NCBI RefSeq assembly: GCF_021917145.1
Contig: NC_061063.1
Location: forward strand, 254,715 to 318,714
From: Hypomesus transpacificus
Taxonomy: Eukaryota > Chordata > Actinopteri > Osmeriformes > Osmeridae
Length of the DNA: 64,000 nucleotides
Direction: 5' to 3'
Shown in pieces: positions 1 to 10,392 of the stretch; positions within the stretch are counted from its first letter, which is position 1, and each line of letters begins with the position of its first letter. The notes under the pieces were generated by a model, which saw nothing but the letters and a program-made list of their open reading frames with translations, did not search any database and was not told where the DNA came from. Made by a program: the position numbers and the translations under genes.

Positions 1-298
1 AGAGGCAATGAAGGAGAGGAGGAAAGGGGAGGTATCGTGTGTGTGTGACGAGGTGCCAACCTGTCGTCATGTTTGTCTGCCTGACTGACCTCCTGACGCC
101 TGCCTCCCCTCTGAGTCCTGGGGGGGGGGGGAGAGGGAGGGAGGGGGGGGGAGACAGAGGAGGAGGTAGGGGGGCAGAGGGAGAGAGAGACTCACAGACA
201 GACAGAGTTGGTAGTCATTCATTTTTCATGTCTCTATTTTCTGTGTTTATTCTGGGATGTGGAGAGTTGTCTTCTCGCCTGCCTGATAATGACCCCAG

Positions 299-335
<37 letters not shown>

Positions 336-575
336 CGTGCGCAGCAGAGATCTGACTGATGTGTGTATGGCTGCTGGTCACACCAGGGATGTAGCAGCTT
401 CTGCTGCCGGCCGATAAGCTCTGCTCTCAACTCTACACACAGTTTGTCTGTCACACACAACACTCTCCCTTAAACACACACACGCTGTCAAACACACACA
501 CACACAATCTCACATACACGCACACACACACACAGTGATGCATAAATGCCAGTCTGCTCTCCTCCTAGTCATGTT
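1..575. other. Non-coding DNA with G-rich tract and GT/CA microsatellites
   Basis: No exon is supported here. The stretch has a G-rich tract (about 118-180), a GT/GC dinucleotide run (about 300-340) and CA-rich DNA (about 470-535). Open frames across it are repeat translations. It is probably an intron of TMEM104, because the first TMEM104 exon in the window lies at 7059 on the plus strand and the N-terminal exons are not seen. Confidence 0.5.
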
Positions 576-1563
576 GCTAGGACAGGGTGCTAGGACAGTG
601 TGCGAGGACAGTGTGCGAGGACAGGGTGCTAGGACAGTGTGCTAGGACAGGGTGCTAGGACAGGGTGCTAGGACAGGGTGCTAGGACAGTGTGCGAGGAC
701 AGGGTGCTAGGACAGGGTGCTAGGACAGGGTGCGAGGACAGTGTGCTAGGACAGGGTGCTAGGACAGGGTGCTAGGACAGTGTGCGAGGACAGGGTGCTA
801 GGACAGGGTGCTAGGACAGGGTGCGAGGACAGGGTGCTAGGACAGGGTGCTAGGACAGGGTGCGAGGACAGGGTGCTAGGACAGTGTGCGAGGACAGGGT
901 GCGAGGACAGGGTGCTAGGACAGGGTGCGAGGACAGTGTGCTAGGACAGGGTGCTAGGACAGGGTGCTAGGACAGTGTGCTAGGACAGGGTGCTAGGACA
1001 GGGTGCTAGGACAGTGTGCGAGGACAGGGTGCTAGGACAGGGTGCTAGGACAGGGTGCGAGGACAGGGTGCTAGGACAGTGTGCGAGGACAGGGTGCGAG
1101 GACAGGGTGCTAGGACAGTGTGCGAGGACAGGGTGCGAGGACAGGGTGCTAGGACAGGGTGCTAGGACAGGGTGCTAGGACAGGGTGCTAGGACAGGGTG
1201 CTAGGACAGTGTGCTAGGACAGGGTGCTAGGACAGGGTGCTAGGACAGTGTGCGAGGACAGGGTGCTAGGACAGGGTGCTAGGACAGGGTGCGAGGACAG
1301 GGTGCTAGGACAGTGTGCGAGGACAGGGTGCGAGGACAGGGTGCTAGGACAGTGTGCGAGGACAGGGTGCGAGGACAGGGTGCTAGGACAGGGTGCTAGG
1401 ACAGGGTGCTAGGACAGGGTGCTAGGACAGGGTGCTAGGACAGGGTGCTAGGACAGTGTGCGAGGACAGGGTGCTAGGACAGGGTGCTAGGACAGGGTGC
1501 GAGGACAGGGTGCTAGGACAGGGTGCTAGGACAGGGTGCGAGGACAGGGTGCTAGGACAGGGT
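576..1563. repeat. 13-bp minisatellite, about 76 copies, with higher-order structure
   Basis: The unit is GCTAGGACAGGGT (13 bp), with two common variants (GCTA or GCGA, GGGT or GTGT). It fills almost 1 kb without interruption. The variant pattern itself repeats every 234 bp (18 units): stretches starting at 756, 990 and 1224 are the same or nearly the same. Because three units make 39 bp, the array translates as a 13-residue repeat, which is not evidence of a protein. Confidence 0.95.
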
Positions 1564-2975
1564 GGTTCAGTAGCAGGATTCAGACGGTGCCTAGTCTACT
1601 CACCACTCACCCACCTAGAAGGCACACAGCAGAAACACTTGGGTGCTAATTGCGTTTGTTTCCTCATTAGATGCTGGGTCTAGGTTGTTGTTGCCTGTTT
1701 GAGAAAACACTGTGCTCCAGTGCAATCTTTTGTACTTATGCCTCCAATGTTTTATTGGTTCATTAATTTGTTTTTTTAATTACGTGATGTGATGGTAATT
1801 TATTCAGGTGATTAATGATGCAGGAGTCAGACACTGCTTCATCCTGCCACACACAAACACACACAGTCATGCATACAGATGCAAGCAAACGTCCCACACA
1901 CACAGTCACACCTGTATACCTATTCACCCGCGCACAACACTCGGCCTCACACATTCTCTCCCTCTCACTTTATATAATCTCCCTCACCCTTCCTCTCATC
2001 CATACTTTCTCCCTCTTCCCTCCACTTTTCCCTCCTCTCCCCCTTCCCCCCCTTCCCCTCCTTCTCTCACCATTTTCATTAGATCCTTTGTCTTGTTGGG
2101 GATGATCAATGGAGGGTCTTGTATTCTCCTGGGGCTGTAGGACCTAGATGAATGTATAGAACATCATAACATTAGGATGTTAGAAGATCCTTCACATATT
2201 CTGGCTGGAAGCCTTCCCACTGCAGTTAAACTGTCCTCTCTTCTCCTCTCCTCTCCCCCTCACACACACATCCAGTCCAGGCTAGGAGGACGCCCCCCCC
2301 CCCCCCTCACAGCTGGCAGTCCATACCAGGCTGCAGTCTAGTTCACCAGTGTAAATCTGCTCTGGATTGCAGATTATGGCCCTGGGCGTATGGTCCATGC
2401 GGGTTGTGGGATTGGGAGGAGGTTAATCCATGTGATGGCTCTGGATGGCTGGGATTAGCGTTCCCTGGTCTCATGGATCACCATCCCGACCGTCTGCTTA
2501 CATGTTCTGCTGGTCTGGACTGTAGGGGACCCCTAGAATGTTCTCTCTGGGAACTCTGGGCTGCAGGACTCTCTGGTCTCTCTGACATCCAGCGACAGAT
2601 GATTGGCTGGATGTGTCAGCTGACCCATGACCACTCTGACCTCCTGTTTTCTTCACAAAGCTACGTTTAAGGTCACACACACACACACACCATAACCCCT
2701 GTGTGACAATCAACACTGTCAAAATGAATGTACACCCGCTGTACCCAGGTAGAGAGCTCTGGGCCCTCTGGGCGCGTGGGTGTGTGTGGGTGCGGGTGTG
2801 TGTGTGCTAGTGTGTGTGTCTGTTTCGCCCCATTCTGGGGGTAATAGAATAAATCCCTGTGTTTGTATCATTCACTAGGCTGGTCACCTTAGCAGTTTCT
2901 CATTCTCTACGTGCAGTTTACCGGGTGTGTGTGTGTTTGTTTGCTGGCTTTTGTGTGTGTCTGTCGGTGTGTTTG

Positions 2976-3025
<50 letters not shown>

Positions 3026-3472
3026 CACCTGTGTGATTGCAGGCAGTTTAGAGACATTTGCTGAGCAAGGTGCTATCAGATACGCAAGGAAATGCCTGAA
3101 CGTTGTCTTCATCCTGAACGGCCGAGTTGATGGGCCATCAGTGTTAAGAACATCACCTTGCAGCAGGGAGACAGGGCTGATACAGAGGGAGAACAAAGGA
3201 CAGAGACATGGAGGAAGGCAGAGGGATGTACAGATTCCTAAATCGATTTGAGTAATTTCTCTTCAGACAGAATTAATTTTGACTGTTGATGCATTTATTC
3301 CGTAAAGCATGAAACGTAAGCACTTTCCCTGGGCAGTAAAATAAGAAAAAAATCTATATTTACATGTACATATATATATAGAGAGAGAGGGATGTGGAGA
3401 GAGAAGGAGATGGAGAAAGGGAGAAAGGAAGAGAGACAGGGAGGCCTGAACAGAATGAAATTAATAAATGGA
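1564..3472. other. Non-coding stretch, probably intronic, with CA and GT runs
   Basis: No supported exon. It holds CA-rich DNA near 1850-1910, a pyrimidine-rich block near 1960-2090, a poly-C run near 2293 and a GT run at about 2978-3022. Confidence 0.5.
2978..3022. repeat. GT dinucleotide microsatellite
   Basis: About 22 uninterrupted GT units lie in presumed intronic DNA. Confidence 0.9.
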
Positions 3473-3826
3473 TGTGTTCACAGGACCAGACTGTGTTCAC
3501 AGGACCAGACTGTGTTCACAGGACCAGACTGTGTTCACAGGACCAGACTGTGTTCACAGGACCAGACTGTGTTCACAGGACCAGACTGTTCACAGGACCA
3601 GACTGTGTTCACAGGACCAGACTGTTCACAGGACCAGACTGTGTTCACAGGACCAGACTGTGTTCACAGGACCAGACTGTTCACAGGACCAGACTGTGTT
3701 CACAGGACCAGACTGTTCACAGGACCAGACTGTGTTCACAGGACCAGACTGTGTTCACAGGACCAGACTGTGTTCACAGGACCAGACTGTTCACAGGACC
3801 AGGCTGTGTTCACAGGACCAGGCTGT
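3473..3826. repeat. 17/19-bp minisatellite
   Basis: Tandem copies of a 19-bp unit, TGTGTTCACAGGACCAGAC, are interspersed with a 17-bp version lacking one TG. The two lengths alternate irregularly, as expected from slippage and unequal exchange. All three plus-strand frames stay open only because of the repeat. Confidence 0.93.
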
Positions 3827-4214
3827 GCTGGTTTGAAACTGGTCTGCAGGAAGACGAATGTCTCCACAACTCCACTTGACTAGTCACAATACACAATGGG
3901 TCGAACGTGTGTGTGTGGGATCCCGTGTGGGTCTGTCTGGGTCTGGGTATGTGTGGCCTGACCCGTGGCTGTGTGCTATTAATACCTGTGTGTTCAGACA
4001 CAGAGTCCCATTTCAGAAGAGACACTGGGTCAGTACTTTGGAGGAGAGCGGAGCGGAGGGGAGGAGAAGAGAGAGAGAAGCAAGGAGGAGGGGTGGACAG
4101 GAGACCATGTTGACATGCCCCACTGATTGCACACACACTCACATACAGCACCTAGCAGGACTTCCTAATGAGCTTCCTATTGGCCTTTTGACCCTCTCAT
4201 CCCTCTGCTCTCCA
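3827..4214. other. Non-coding spacer between two minisatellites
   Basis: Nothing gene-like is seen: short GT-rich patches and no splice-bounded conserved frame. Confidence 0.5.
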
Positions 4215-5000
4215 TCTGTGGAGGAGGGGGGCTGTGGAGGAGGGCTGTGGAGGAGGGGGAGGTCTGTGGAGGAGGAGGTCTGTGGAGGAGGAGGAGGAGG
4301 TCTGTGGAGGAGGAGGTCTGTGGAGGAGGAGGGGGAGGTCTGTGGAGGAGGAGGTCTGAGGAGGAGGTCTGTGGAGGAGGAGGTCTGTGGAGGAGGAGGA
4401 GGAGGAGGAGGAGGAGGTCTGTGGAGGGGGAGGTCTGTGAAGGAGGAGGAGGAGGTCTGTGGAGGAGGAGGTCTGTGGAGGAGGAGGTCTGTGGAGGAGG
4501 AGGAGGAGGAGGAGGTCTGTGGAGGGGGAGGTCTGTGGAGGAGGAGGTCTGTGGAGGAGGTCTGTGGAGGAGGAGGTCTGTGGAGGGGGAGGTCTGTGGA
4601 GGAGGAGGTCTGTGGAGGAGGTCTGTGGAGGAGGAGGTCTGTGGAGGAGGAGGAGGAGGAGGTCTGAGGAGGAGGAGGAGGTCTGAGGAGGAGGTCTGTG
4701 GAGGAGGAGGTCTGTGGAGGAGGTCTGTGGAGGAGGAGGAGGAGGTCTGAGGAGGAGGAGGTCTGAGGAGGAGGAGGAGGAGGAGGTCTGAGGAGGAGGA
4801 GGTCTGTGGAGGGGGAGGAGGAGGAGGTCTGAGGAGGAGGTCTGTGGAGGAGGAGGTCTGTGGAGGAGGTCTGTGGAGGAGGAGGTCTGTGGAGGAGGAG
4901 GAGGAGGAGGAGGTCTGAGGAGGAGGTCTGTGGAGGGGGGGGGAGGTCTGTGGAGGGGGGGGAGGTCTGTGGAGGGGGGGGAGGTCTGTGGAGGGAGGGG
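4215..5000. repeat. Purine-rich GGA minisatellite, about 0.8 kb
   Basis: Imperfect tandem repeats of GTCTGTGGAGGAGGAG-type units carry variable numbers of GGA triplets. One strand is nearly all purine and rich in GG pairs, so triplex or quadruplex structure is possible. The long frames on both strands (Pro/Leu/Ser-rich or Gly/Glu/Val-rich) are artefacts of the triplet period. Confidence 0.93.
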
Positions 5001-5179
5001 ATGAAGAAGGGAGAGGAGAGAGAAGAGTGTCTCCTGCAGCAGCAGGTCTGCTCCCTCTTCTCCCTGCTTGTCTTCTCCTTTCACACTCTCCTTCTCTTCC
5101 TTTCCCTCTGTCTGCAGGCTCTCTGGGGCTGACTCACCCTACAGCACAATGCCCCTTCTCTCTGCTTCTTATTCTCTCT

Positions 5180-5254
5180 CTGTCATTTTTCTCTCTCTCT
5201 CTGTCTCTCTCTCTCTTTCTGCTTCTCTCTCTCTCTCTCTCTCTCTCTGCTTCT

Positions 5255-5299
<45 letters not shown>
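5180..5299. repeat. CT dinucleotide-rich tract
   Basis: Long (CT)n runs with a few TG or TT interruptions, in presumed TMEM104 intron or upstream DNA. Confidence 0.85.
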
Positions 5300-5301
<2 letters not shown>

Positions 5302-6140
5302 ATTTATTCTTTACTGAAGCCTGTTAAACTGTTGGGTTTCTGCTGTGCTCTATTTGGTTGGCTTTTAGTGTGTGTGTGTGTGCACTGCGCGTGCGTGCGT
5401 TGAGTGTGTGTTTTGAGACGGTGGTTGTGATTCATGCGTGCTCCCAGGTTACTCTGACACATGAAGGGGGGGTATTCATCAGCTAGGACACACACACACA
5501 CTCTGTCCTCCCTTTCTCTCCTCGCTCTACTTGCTGGTCCACTTTGTCCTAATGGCCCTCCAGTCATTCTCCATTAAAACTCCCCAACATTAGACTCATC
5601 TTCACCCCCCCCCCCCCCTCACTCTCCCCTCAGCTCATCCATCTTTCTCCAGCTTTCTTATCCCTCCTTCCCTCCTTCCCTCCCTCCCTCCCATGCTTTC
5701 CCTCATTCCATTTCTCTCACCTCTCTCTTTACCGACCCTCCTTCTCCCGTTCATCAATCCCTCCTTCCATTCCTCCATCTCTCCCATACCGTGCCCTGAC
5801 ACCAAAAGGAAGGATTGAGAAAGGGATGGGTGGATGTGGGAGAGGAAAGATTTATGGGAAAGAAGAGTGAGACACTGAAAGAGTGTTGAAGAAATCGAGG
5901 AGAGAAAGAGACCAGAAAATTATATGATGACCAGAGTTAGACAAAGCAGATGAATAAGTGAAAAGATGGATGGATGGATGGACAGACAAGCCAAGGACTG
6001 GGCTGGACTGATCCAGACTCGACTTGATTGGCCACAAATGGCCCATCTTGTCTTTATCACACAGACCATCACTTCACTTTCAGACATTAGAGATCTCTCT
6101 CTCTCGCTCTCTCTCTCGCTCTCTCCGTCTTTCGCTAACT
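5300..6140. other. Non-coding stretch
   Basis: No supported exon. It contains pyrimidine-rich DNA (5590-5760) and a purine-rich block (5805-5920). Confidence 0.5.
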
Positions 6141-6149
6141 ACATGTAGC

Positions 6150-6470
6150 TTCTCAGTCATGGACATTCTCTGCGAGCGTGCTAGCGTTCCCTGCCAGCGC
6201 TCCCAGCTAGCGCTCCCTGCTAGCGCTCCCTCCATGTGTCTGGCGTCCTTGTTTAGCTGTCTAAGCTGGCCTACGCACCAGCGATGCCTGTCGCTAGCCA
6301 CACACAGTACTGCACCCACGCCATTAGTATTCATAGCTAGCCTGCTAGCCTTCAACGCTCTGTCATGTAGCTGTAGCTAGCTTTGTGTAATTTTGAAAAC
6401 AGTGGCATTTTCAGCTAGCCTGCTAGCCATCTCCTGCCTTCTTACTGTTGCTAGCTAGTGACATGATGCT
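6150..6470. repeat. Segment enriched in GCTAGC-like motifs
   Basis: Short motifs CTAGC, GCTAG and AGCGCTC recur many times in about 300 bp. Similar TAGC-rich patches occur near 8340, 15000-15065 and 17140-17400. The motifs are irregular rather than a clean tandem array. Function unknown. Confidence 0.5.
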
Positions 6471-6535
6471 TGTTTAGTCCTGCTCTTATCTCAGCCTCTC
6501 CAGGGCTCATGCTCCTGGCTGGCCCCGACACCCCC

Positions 6536-6792
6536 GGAGGGAGGGAGGGACAGAGAGAGGGAGGGAGGGAGAGAGGGAGAGAGAGAGGGAGGGACAGACA
6601 GAGAGAGGGAGGGAGGGAGGGACAGAGAGGGAGAGAGGGACAGAGGGAGGGAGGGACAGAGAGAGGGAGGGAGGGACTGTGAGAGAGGGACTGAGAGAGA
6701 GGGGGAGAGGGACTGTGAGAGAGGGACTGAGAGAGAGGGGGGGGAGAGGGGGGGGAGGGAGGGAGGGAGGGAGGGAGGGAGGGAGGGAGAGA
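6536..6792. repeat. GGGA/GAGA purine simple repeat
   Basis: Tandem GGGA and GAGA units interrupted by CAGA and CTGT, ending in a clean (GGGA)n run near 6755-6788. It lies about 270 bp upstream of a TMEM104 exon. Confidence 0.9.
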
Positions 6793-7058
6793 CAATTTTG
6801 GGATACCATTGGCACATTGGCAGACCTCCACAGTCAGGACACAATCATCCCTCATTATATTGACAATGGATTCCCACTTTTTATTTTATTTTTAATTGTT
6901 TCTGTTTGTCTTATGTTGTGTGTGGTATGTTAACTGGTTATTTCAGCACACACTCTGTGCCGTACAGTGTGGTTATGTGCCAGACTCTTGTGTTTTTCTT
7001 GTTTGTCTGATTCTCACTGCCGTATATCTCTTTGTTTCTCTCTCTCTCTCTCTCTCAG

Positions 7059-7152
7059 AGTGTTTTCACCGTGATGATGGGTCCGTTCACCTTCTTCAAC
7101 GCTCAGAAGACCAAGTATCTCCAGATCCTCACCTCCCTCATGCGCTGGATAG
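7059..7152 (+). CDS. tmem104: TMEM104, internal coding exon
   Basis: This 94-bp exon encodes part of transmembrane protein 104, a multi-pass protein related to amino-acid/auxin-permease transporters. A long CT tract ending in CAG precedes it and a donor, AG|GTAACG, follows it. The frame reads SVFTVMMGPFTFF, then KTKYLQILTSLMRWI, which I match to human TMEM104 from memory. The exon ends in phase 1, and its last G joins CG at 15671 to give Ala (RWI-A-FT), exactly continuing the family sequence. A second AG at 7059-7060 could be the true acceptor, so the start is uncertain by 2 bp. Earlier exons (N-terminal membrane segments) are not recognisable in 1-7058 and must lie before the window or be missing. 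The transport substrate of TMEM104 is not something this sequence can show. Confidence 0.9.
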
Positions 7153-7199
7153 GTAACGCACCTCCGCTCTCCTCCTCCCTCCTCTCCCCCATATCTATC

Positions 7200-7590
7200 T
7201 GTATCTATCTCATCCTCCTCTCCCTCTCTCGCTCCTCTCACTCTGTCTCTCCCTACCTCCCTCTCACTCTCTCACTCTCTCCCTCTCTCGCTCCTCTCAC
7301 TCTGTCTCTCCCTACCTTTCTCCTCCTCTCCCTCTCTCGCTCCTGTCACTCTGTCTCTCCTCTCTGTCTCTCCTCTCACTCTCTCTCCCTCTCCCTCTCT
7401 CGCTCCTCTCACTCTGTCTCTCCCTACCTCTCTCTCGCTCCTCTCACTCTGTCTCTCCCTACCTCTCTCTCTCTCCTCTCACTCTGTCTCTCCCTACCTC
7501 TCTCTCTCTCCTCTCACTCTGTCTCTCCCTACCTCTCTCTCTCTCCTCTCACTCTGTCTCTCCCTACCTCTCTCTCTCTCCCTCTCTCCT
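7200..7590. repeat. CT-rich minisatellite with about 36-bp period
   Basis: Copies of a unit containing CTCCTCTCACTCTGTCTCTC recur about every 36 bp, most regularly from 7400 to 7585. It begins about 50 bp inside the TMEM104 intron. Confidence 0.8.
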
Positions 7591-8783
7591 CCCATCCATC
7601 AGGAGGACATGGCTGACTGTGTCCCAGTCCTGATTGGACCGTCACTCACGGTCTCACACACCAGAATAAACCATCTGTCCTGGCCCACCGCTAACATCAC
7701 AACACCCTGAATCACCACACACACACAAACACACACAGGCCCATACACACACAGACCCATACACACACACAGGCCCATACACACACACAAGTCTACACGG
7801 CTGTCATAATCAACCGCACACACACACATGAACATAAAAACAGACTGTCCAGTTTCTGGCCATCCACAAAGCATTGTGGGATGTGTAGTCTGGCCCTGGT
7901 CCACCCTCTTCCTCCCTGAGGTCTGTCTTTGATTGATTAGCCATGTCTGCTGGCCAGACCTCACAACTGCACTGGATAATGATCCAAAATGGCTACTGTG
8001 GCAAGTCTTTCCTGCCAGCTCTGCTTCCCTGATCCATTCATAAAAGTGGACTGCCTTCTTAACACACACACACACACACAGACACACACACACACAGACA
8101 CACACACACACACAAACACATACACACACACACACACACAGACACAGGCACACATGGCTTTCCACAGTGTGTATAGCTGTGTGATGAATCACACCCAAAT
8201 GACTCATTTCAGCACCTGTTTGGGCATCAGTGCCCAGCTGTATTGAAAGCGTTTATTTGATTTAGCCGCGAGTCGCGCTACGTCTCTGTCCATGAATTGT
8301 TCAGCGTGTTCATCCTGGGAGAGCTCTCCTCAAGGCTAACGGATGCTAGCGCGGCTAGCCAGCCTGTCTGCAGGAGGGATACCAGAGCTGTTTGTCCATT
8401 AAGGTGTGATGTGGGGTTATTTGAATGAGCCTTGTCCCGATCATTCCTGGAAGGCATGTCATCCCTCGGGCGCCATGGTGATGTGCTGGAGCTGTTGTTC
8501 CCTCCGACAAATTACCGCCGACTAACGACTGTTTACACCATGGAGACGCTCATCTGGGTGTGATTGGTTCACATGCGTGTGTGTGTCATTGTGTGTGTGT
8601 GTGTGTGTGTGTGCGGCCTTGCACACCCACCTCATCCCGCCTCATTAGCACGCTGTATACCCAGGAAGAGGGCAGTTTAGTAACAGGTATGTGCTCTCCG
8701 CTCTGCCCTGATTAGCAGAGCATGTGTCTGAATCATCCAGCTCCACGTAAGATGCTGCATGGCCTGCTTCCATACTGCCTCAG
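7591..8783. other. TMEM104 intron, with CA and GT microsatellites
   Basis: No exon seen. It holds CA-rich DNA at 7715-7830, a CA microsatellite at about 8061-8154 and a GT run at about 8595-8613. Confidence 0.55.
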
Positions 8784-9955
8784 ATCAAATCAAATCAAAT
8801 CAAATCAAATTTATTTGTATAGCCCTTTTTACACGCAAGCATGTCACAGAGGGCTTCACATGCGCCCATAGAACTGCCCCTCAACCAACCTAAACCCTCA
8901 AGGAAGACAAGGAAAAACTCCCAGAAAAACTCCCACCGGGAGAAAAAATGGAAGAAACCTTGGGAGGAGCAATTCAGAGAGGGATCCCCTCCTCCAGAGA
9001 CGGTTGGTAAGAGAGAGGAGCAGAACACAAGCTAAACATAGTCATACAGTGTCAATGGGTTTTGAAACACCAAAATCCATTGTTCGGCTTTATAGACGTT
9101 GGATGGGACCGGGAAACTCGCTGTTGGCCGTCATGGAGACTGGATTCCGGGTGACGACCTGGTTCAGCGTTGGCAGACCGACGACCAAGCAGGTCCTGAC
9201 AGCTCAAACCCCCCACACCACAGGGAATGTGTGGGGGGGGGACAGAGAGGAGAGCAGGGATTAGAGAATGCCAGGAGCAGCTAACAGTTACAGTCAAAAT
9301 AGAATGAGATCCCCACCGGTCAAGTGTGGACTAGTGCAGCAATTTAACAGAGCAAAAAGGGTATTTGATGCAGCCCCACACACCAAAACAACGACAGCCC
9401 CCCTCAGTTGGAACATGAAATCTGTTCCAGGGGAAAGAACTCTAAAGTAGGTTATACTTATACGAATAAGGATGAAAACAGCCAGTCCCCCGTTGTCTCC
9501 AACTAGTAATAAAAACTATAACAGTAACAATATACAGCAACGGAACTATAATAATAATAATACTAACAATATACAGTAACAGGTTTACTTTATTTGTAAC
9601 ATCTAGCTGGGCAATGTGAACATAAGCTATAATTAAAATTTAAAAGTTACATGTGATACACACATAGGCAAGCACACATCCCAGGTTTACATAGAAAGTA
9701 CACACATACTTCCCTTTAACAATCATAGAATTGACTAAACAAGAACGTTTTTAATCTAGTTTTAAATGTCGAGACAGTATCAGCTTCCTTAATTGAGATG
9801 GGTAATTTGTTCCAAAGAAGAGGTGCTCTATATGAGAACGCCCTACCTCCAGCAGTTTTTTTCTTAACTTTGGGTATTACCAGATAGCCGGCATTTTGAG
9901 ATCTTAGAGACCTTGCGGGGCAATAGGGTGCAAGGAGACCGGAGAGGTACAGCAT
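8784..9955 (-). mobile_element. LINE (L2-like) 3' end: ORF tail, 3' UTR and GATTT-type tail
   Basis: Read on the minus strand, 9955-9716 encodes the last ~80 residues of a non-LTR retrotransposon ORF2-type protein (GYLVIPKVKKKTAGGRAFSY, then APLLWNKLP), a C-terminal pattern typical of fish L2/Maui-like LINEs. About 0.9 kb of 3' UTR follows, ending at 8784 in a short tandem tail (GATTT on the minus strand, AAATC on plus). A second copy of the 3' UTR lies at 39182-39645. The 5' part is absent, the usual result of incomplete reverse transcription. The family name is my inference from the C-terminal motif. Confidence 0.8.
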
Positions 9956-10149
9956 GCCTCAGCATGTTCAAACATCGTCATTACCATAACAACACACCTG
10001 TGTTAATATTCATAAGGCAGCAGCCAACCAAGGGGCAAGGAGAGAGATTCCTAGATTAACACCGCCCTCTCTGAGGGTTGAGTGGCGCATTTTAATGACA
10101 CAACCTTCCCTGACCTTGCAGTGGAGGTTGAAGTTGTTCGTATTTTCAG
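9956..10149. other. TMEM104 intron, nothing recognised
   Basis: Unique-looking sequence without a supported feature. Confidence 0.4.
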
Positions 10150-10151
10150 TC

Positions 10152-10392
10152 TCGGTCTCTCTCTCTCTCGCTCTCTCTCTCGCTCTCTTTCTCTCTCTGT
10201 CTCTCGCTCTCTCTGTCTATCTCTCTGTCTGTCTGTCTCTCTCTTTCTCTATCTCACCCTCTTTCTCTCTCCCTATCTCTTTCTCATTCTGTTTTTCTCC
10301 CTCCTTCTCTATCTCTGCTTTATTCTCTCACTTTCTCTCCCTCTCTTTCTCTGATTTTCTCTCTCTTTCTTTCTGTCTCTCTCTTCTTCATT
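10152..10392. repeat. CT-rich simple repeat
   Basis: CT dinucleotides with TTT and GT interruptions, inside the TMEM104 intron. Confidence 0.85.

Noticed and set aside
756..1683. Repeated 62-residue frames with M-L-G-Q-G start
   Set aside because: They are translations of the 13-bp minisatellite; no promoter, splice or homology support.
3050..3200. Possible upstream TMEM104 exon after a GT repeat
   Set aside because: An AG and an open frame exist (AGSLETFAEQG), but there is no resemblance to TMEM104 or a clean donor.
4197..5084. Long Pro/Leu/Ser-rich minus frame and Gly/Glu/Val-rich plus frames
   Set aside because: Products of the GGA triplet repeat; both strands are open for the same reason.
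8795..9297. Short frames in both copies of the LINE 3' end (also 39188-39756)
   Set aside because: They lie in the 3' UTR of the LINE; the duplicated frames come from repeat copies, not a gene family.
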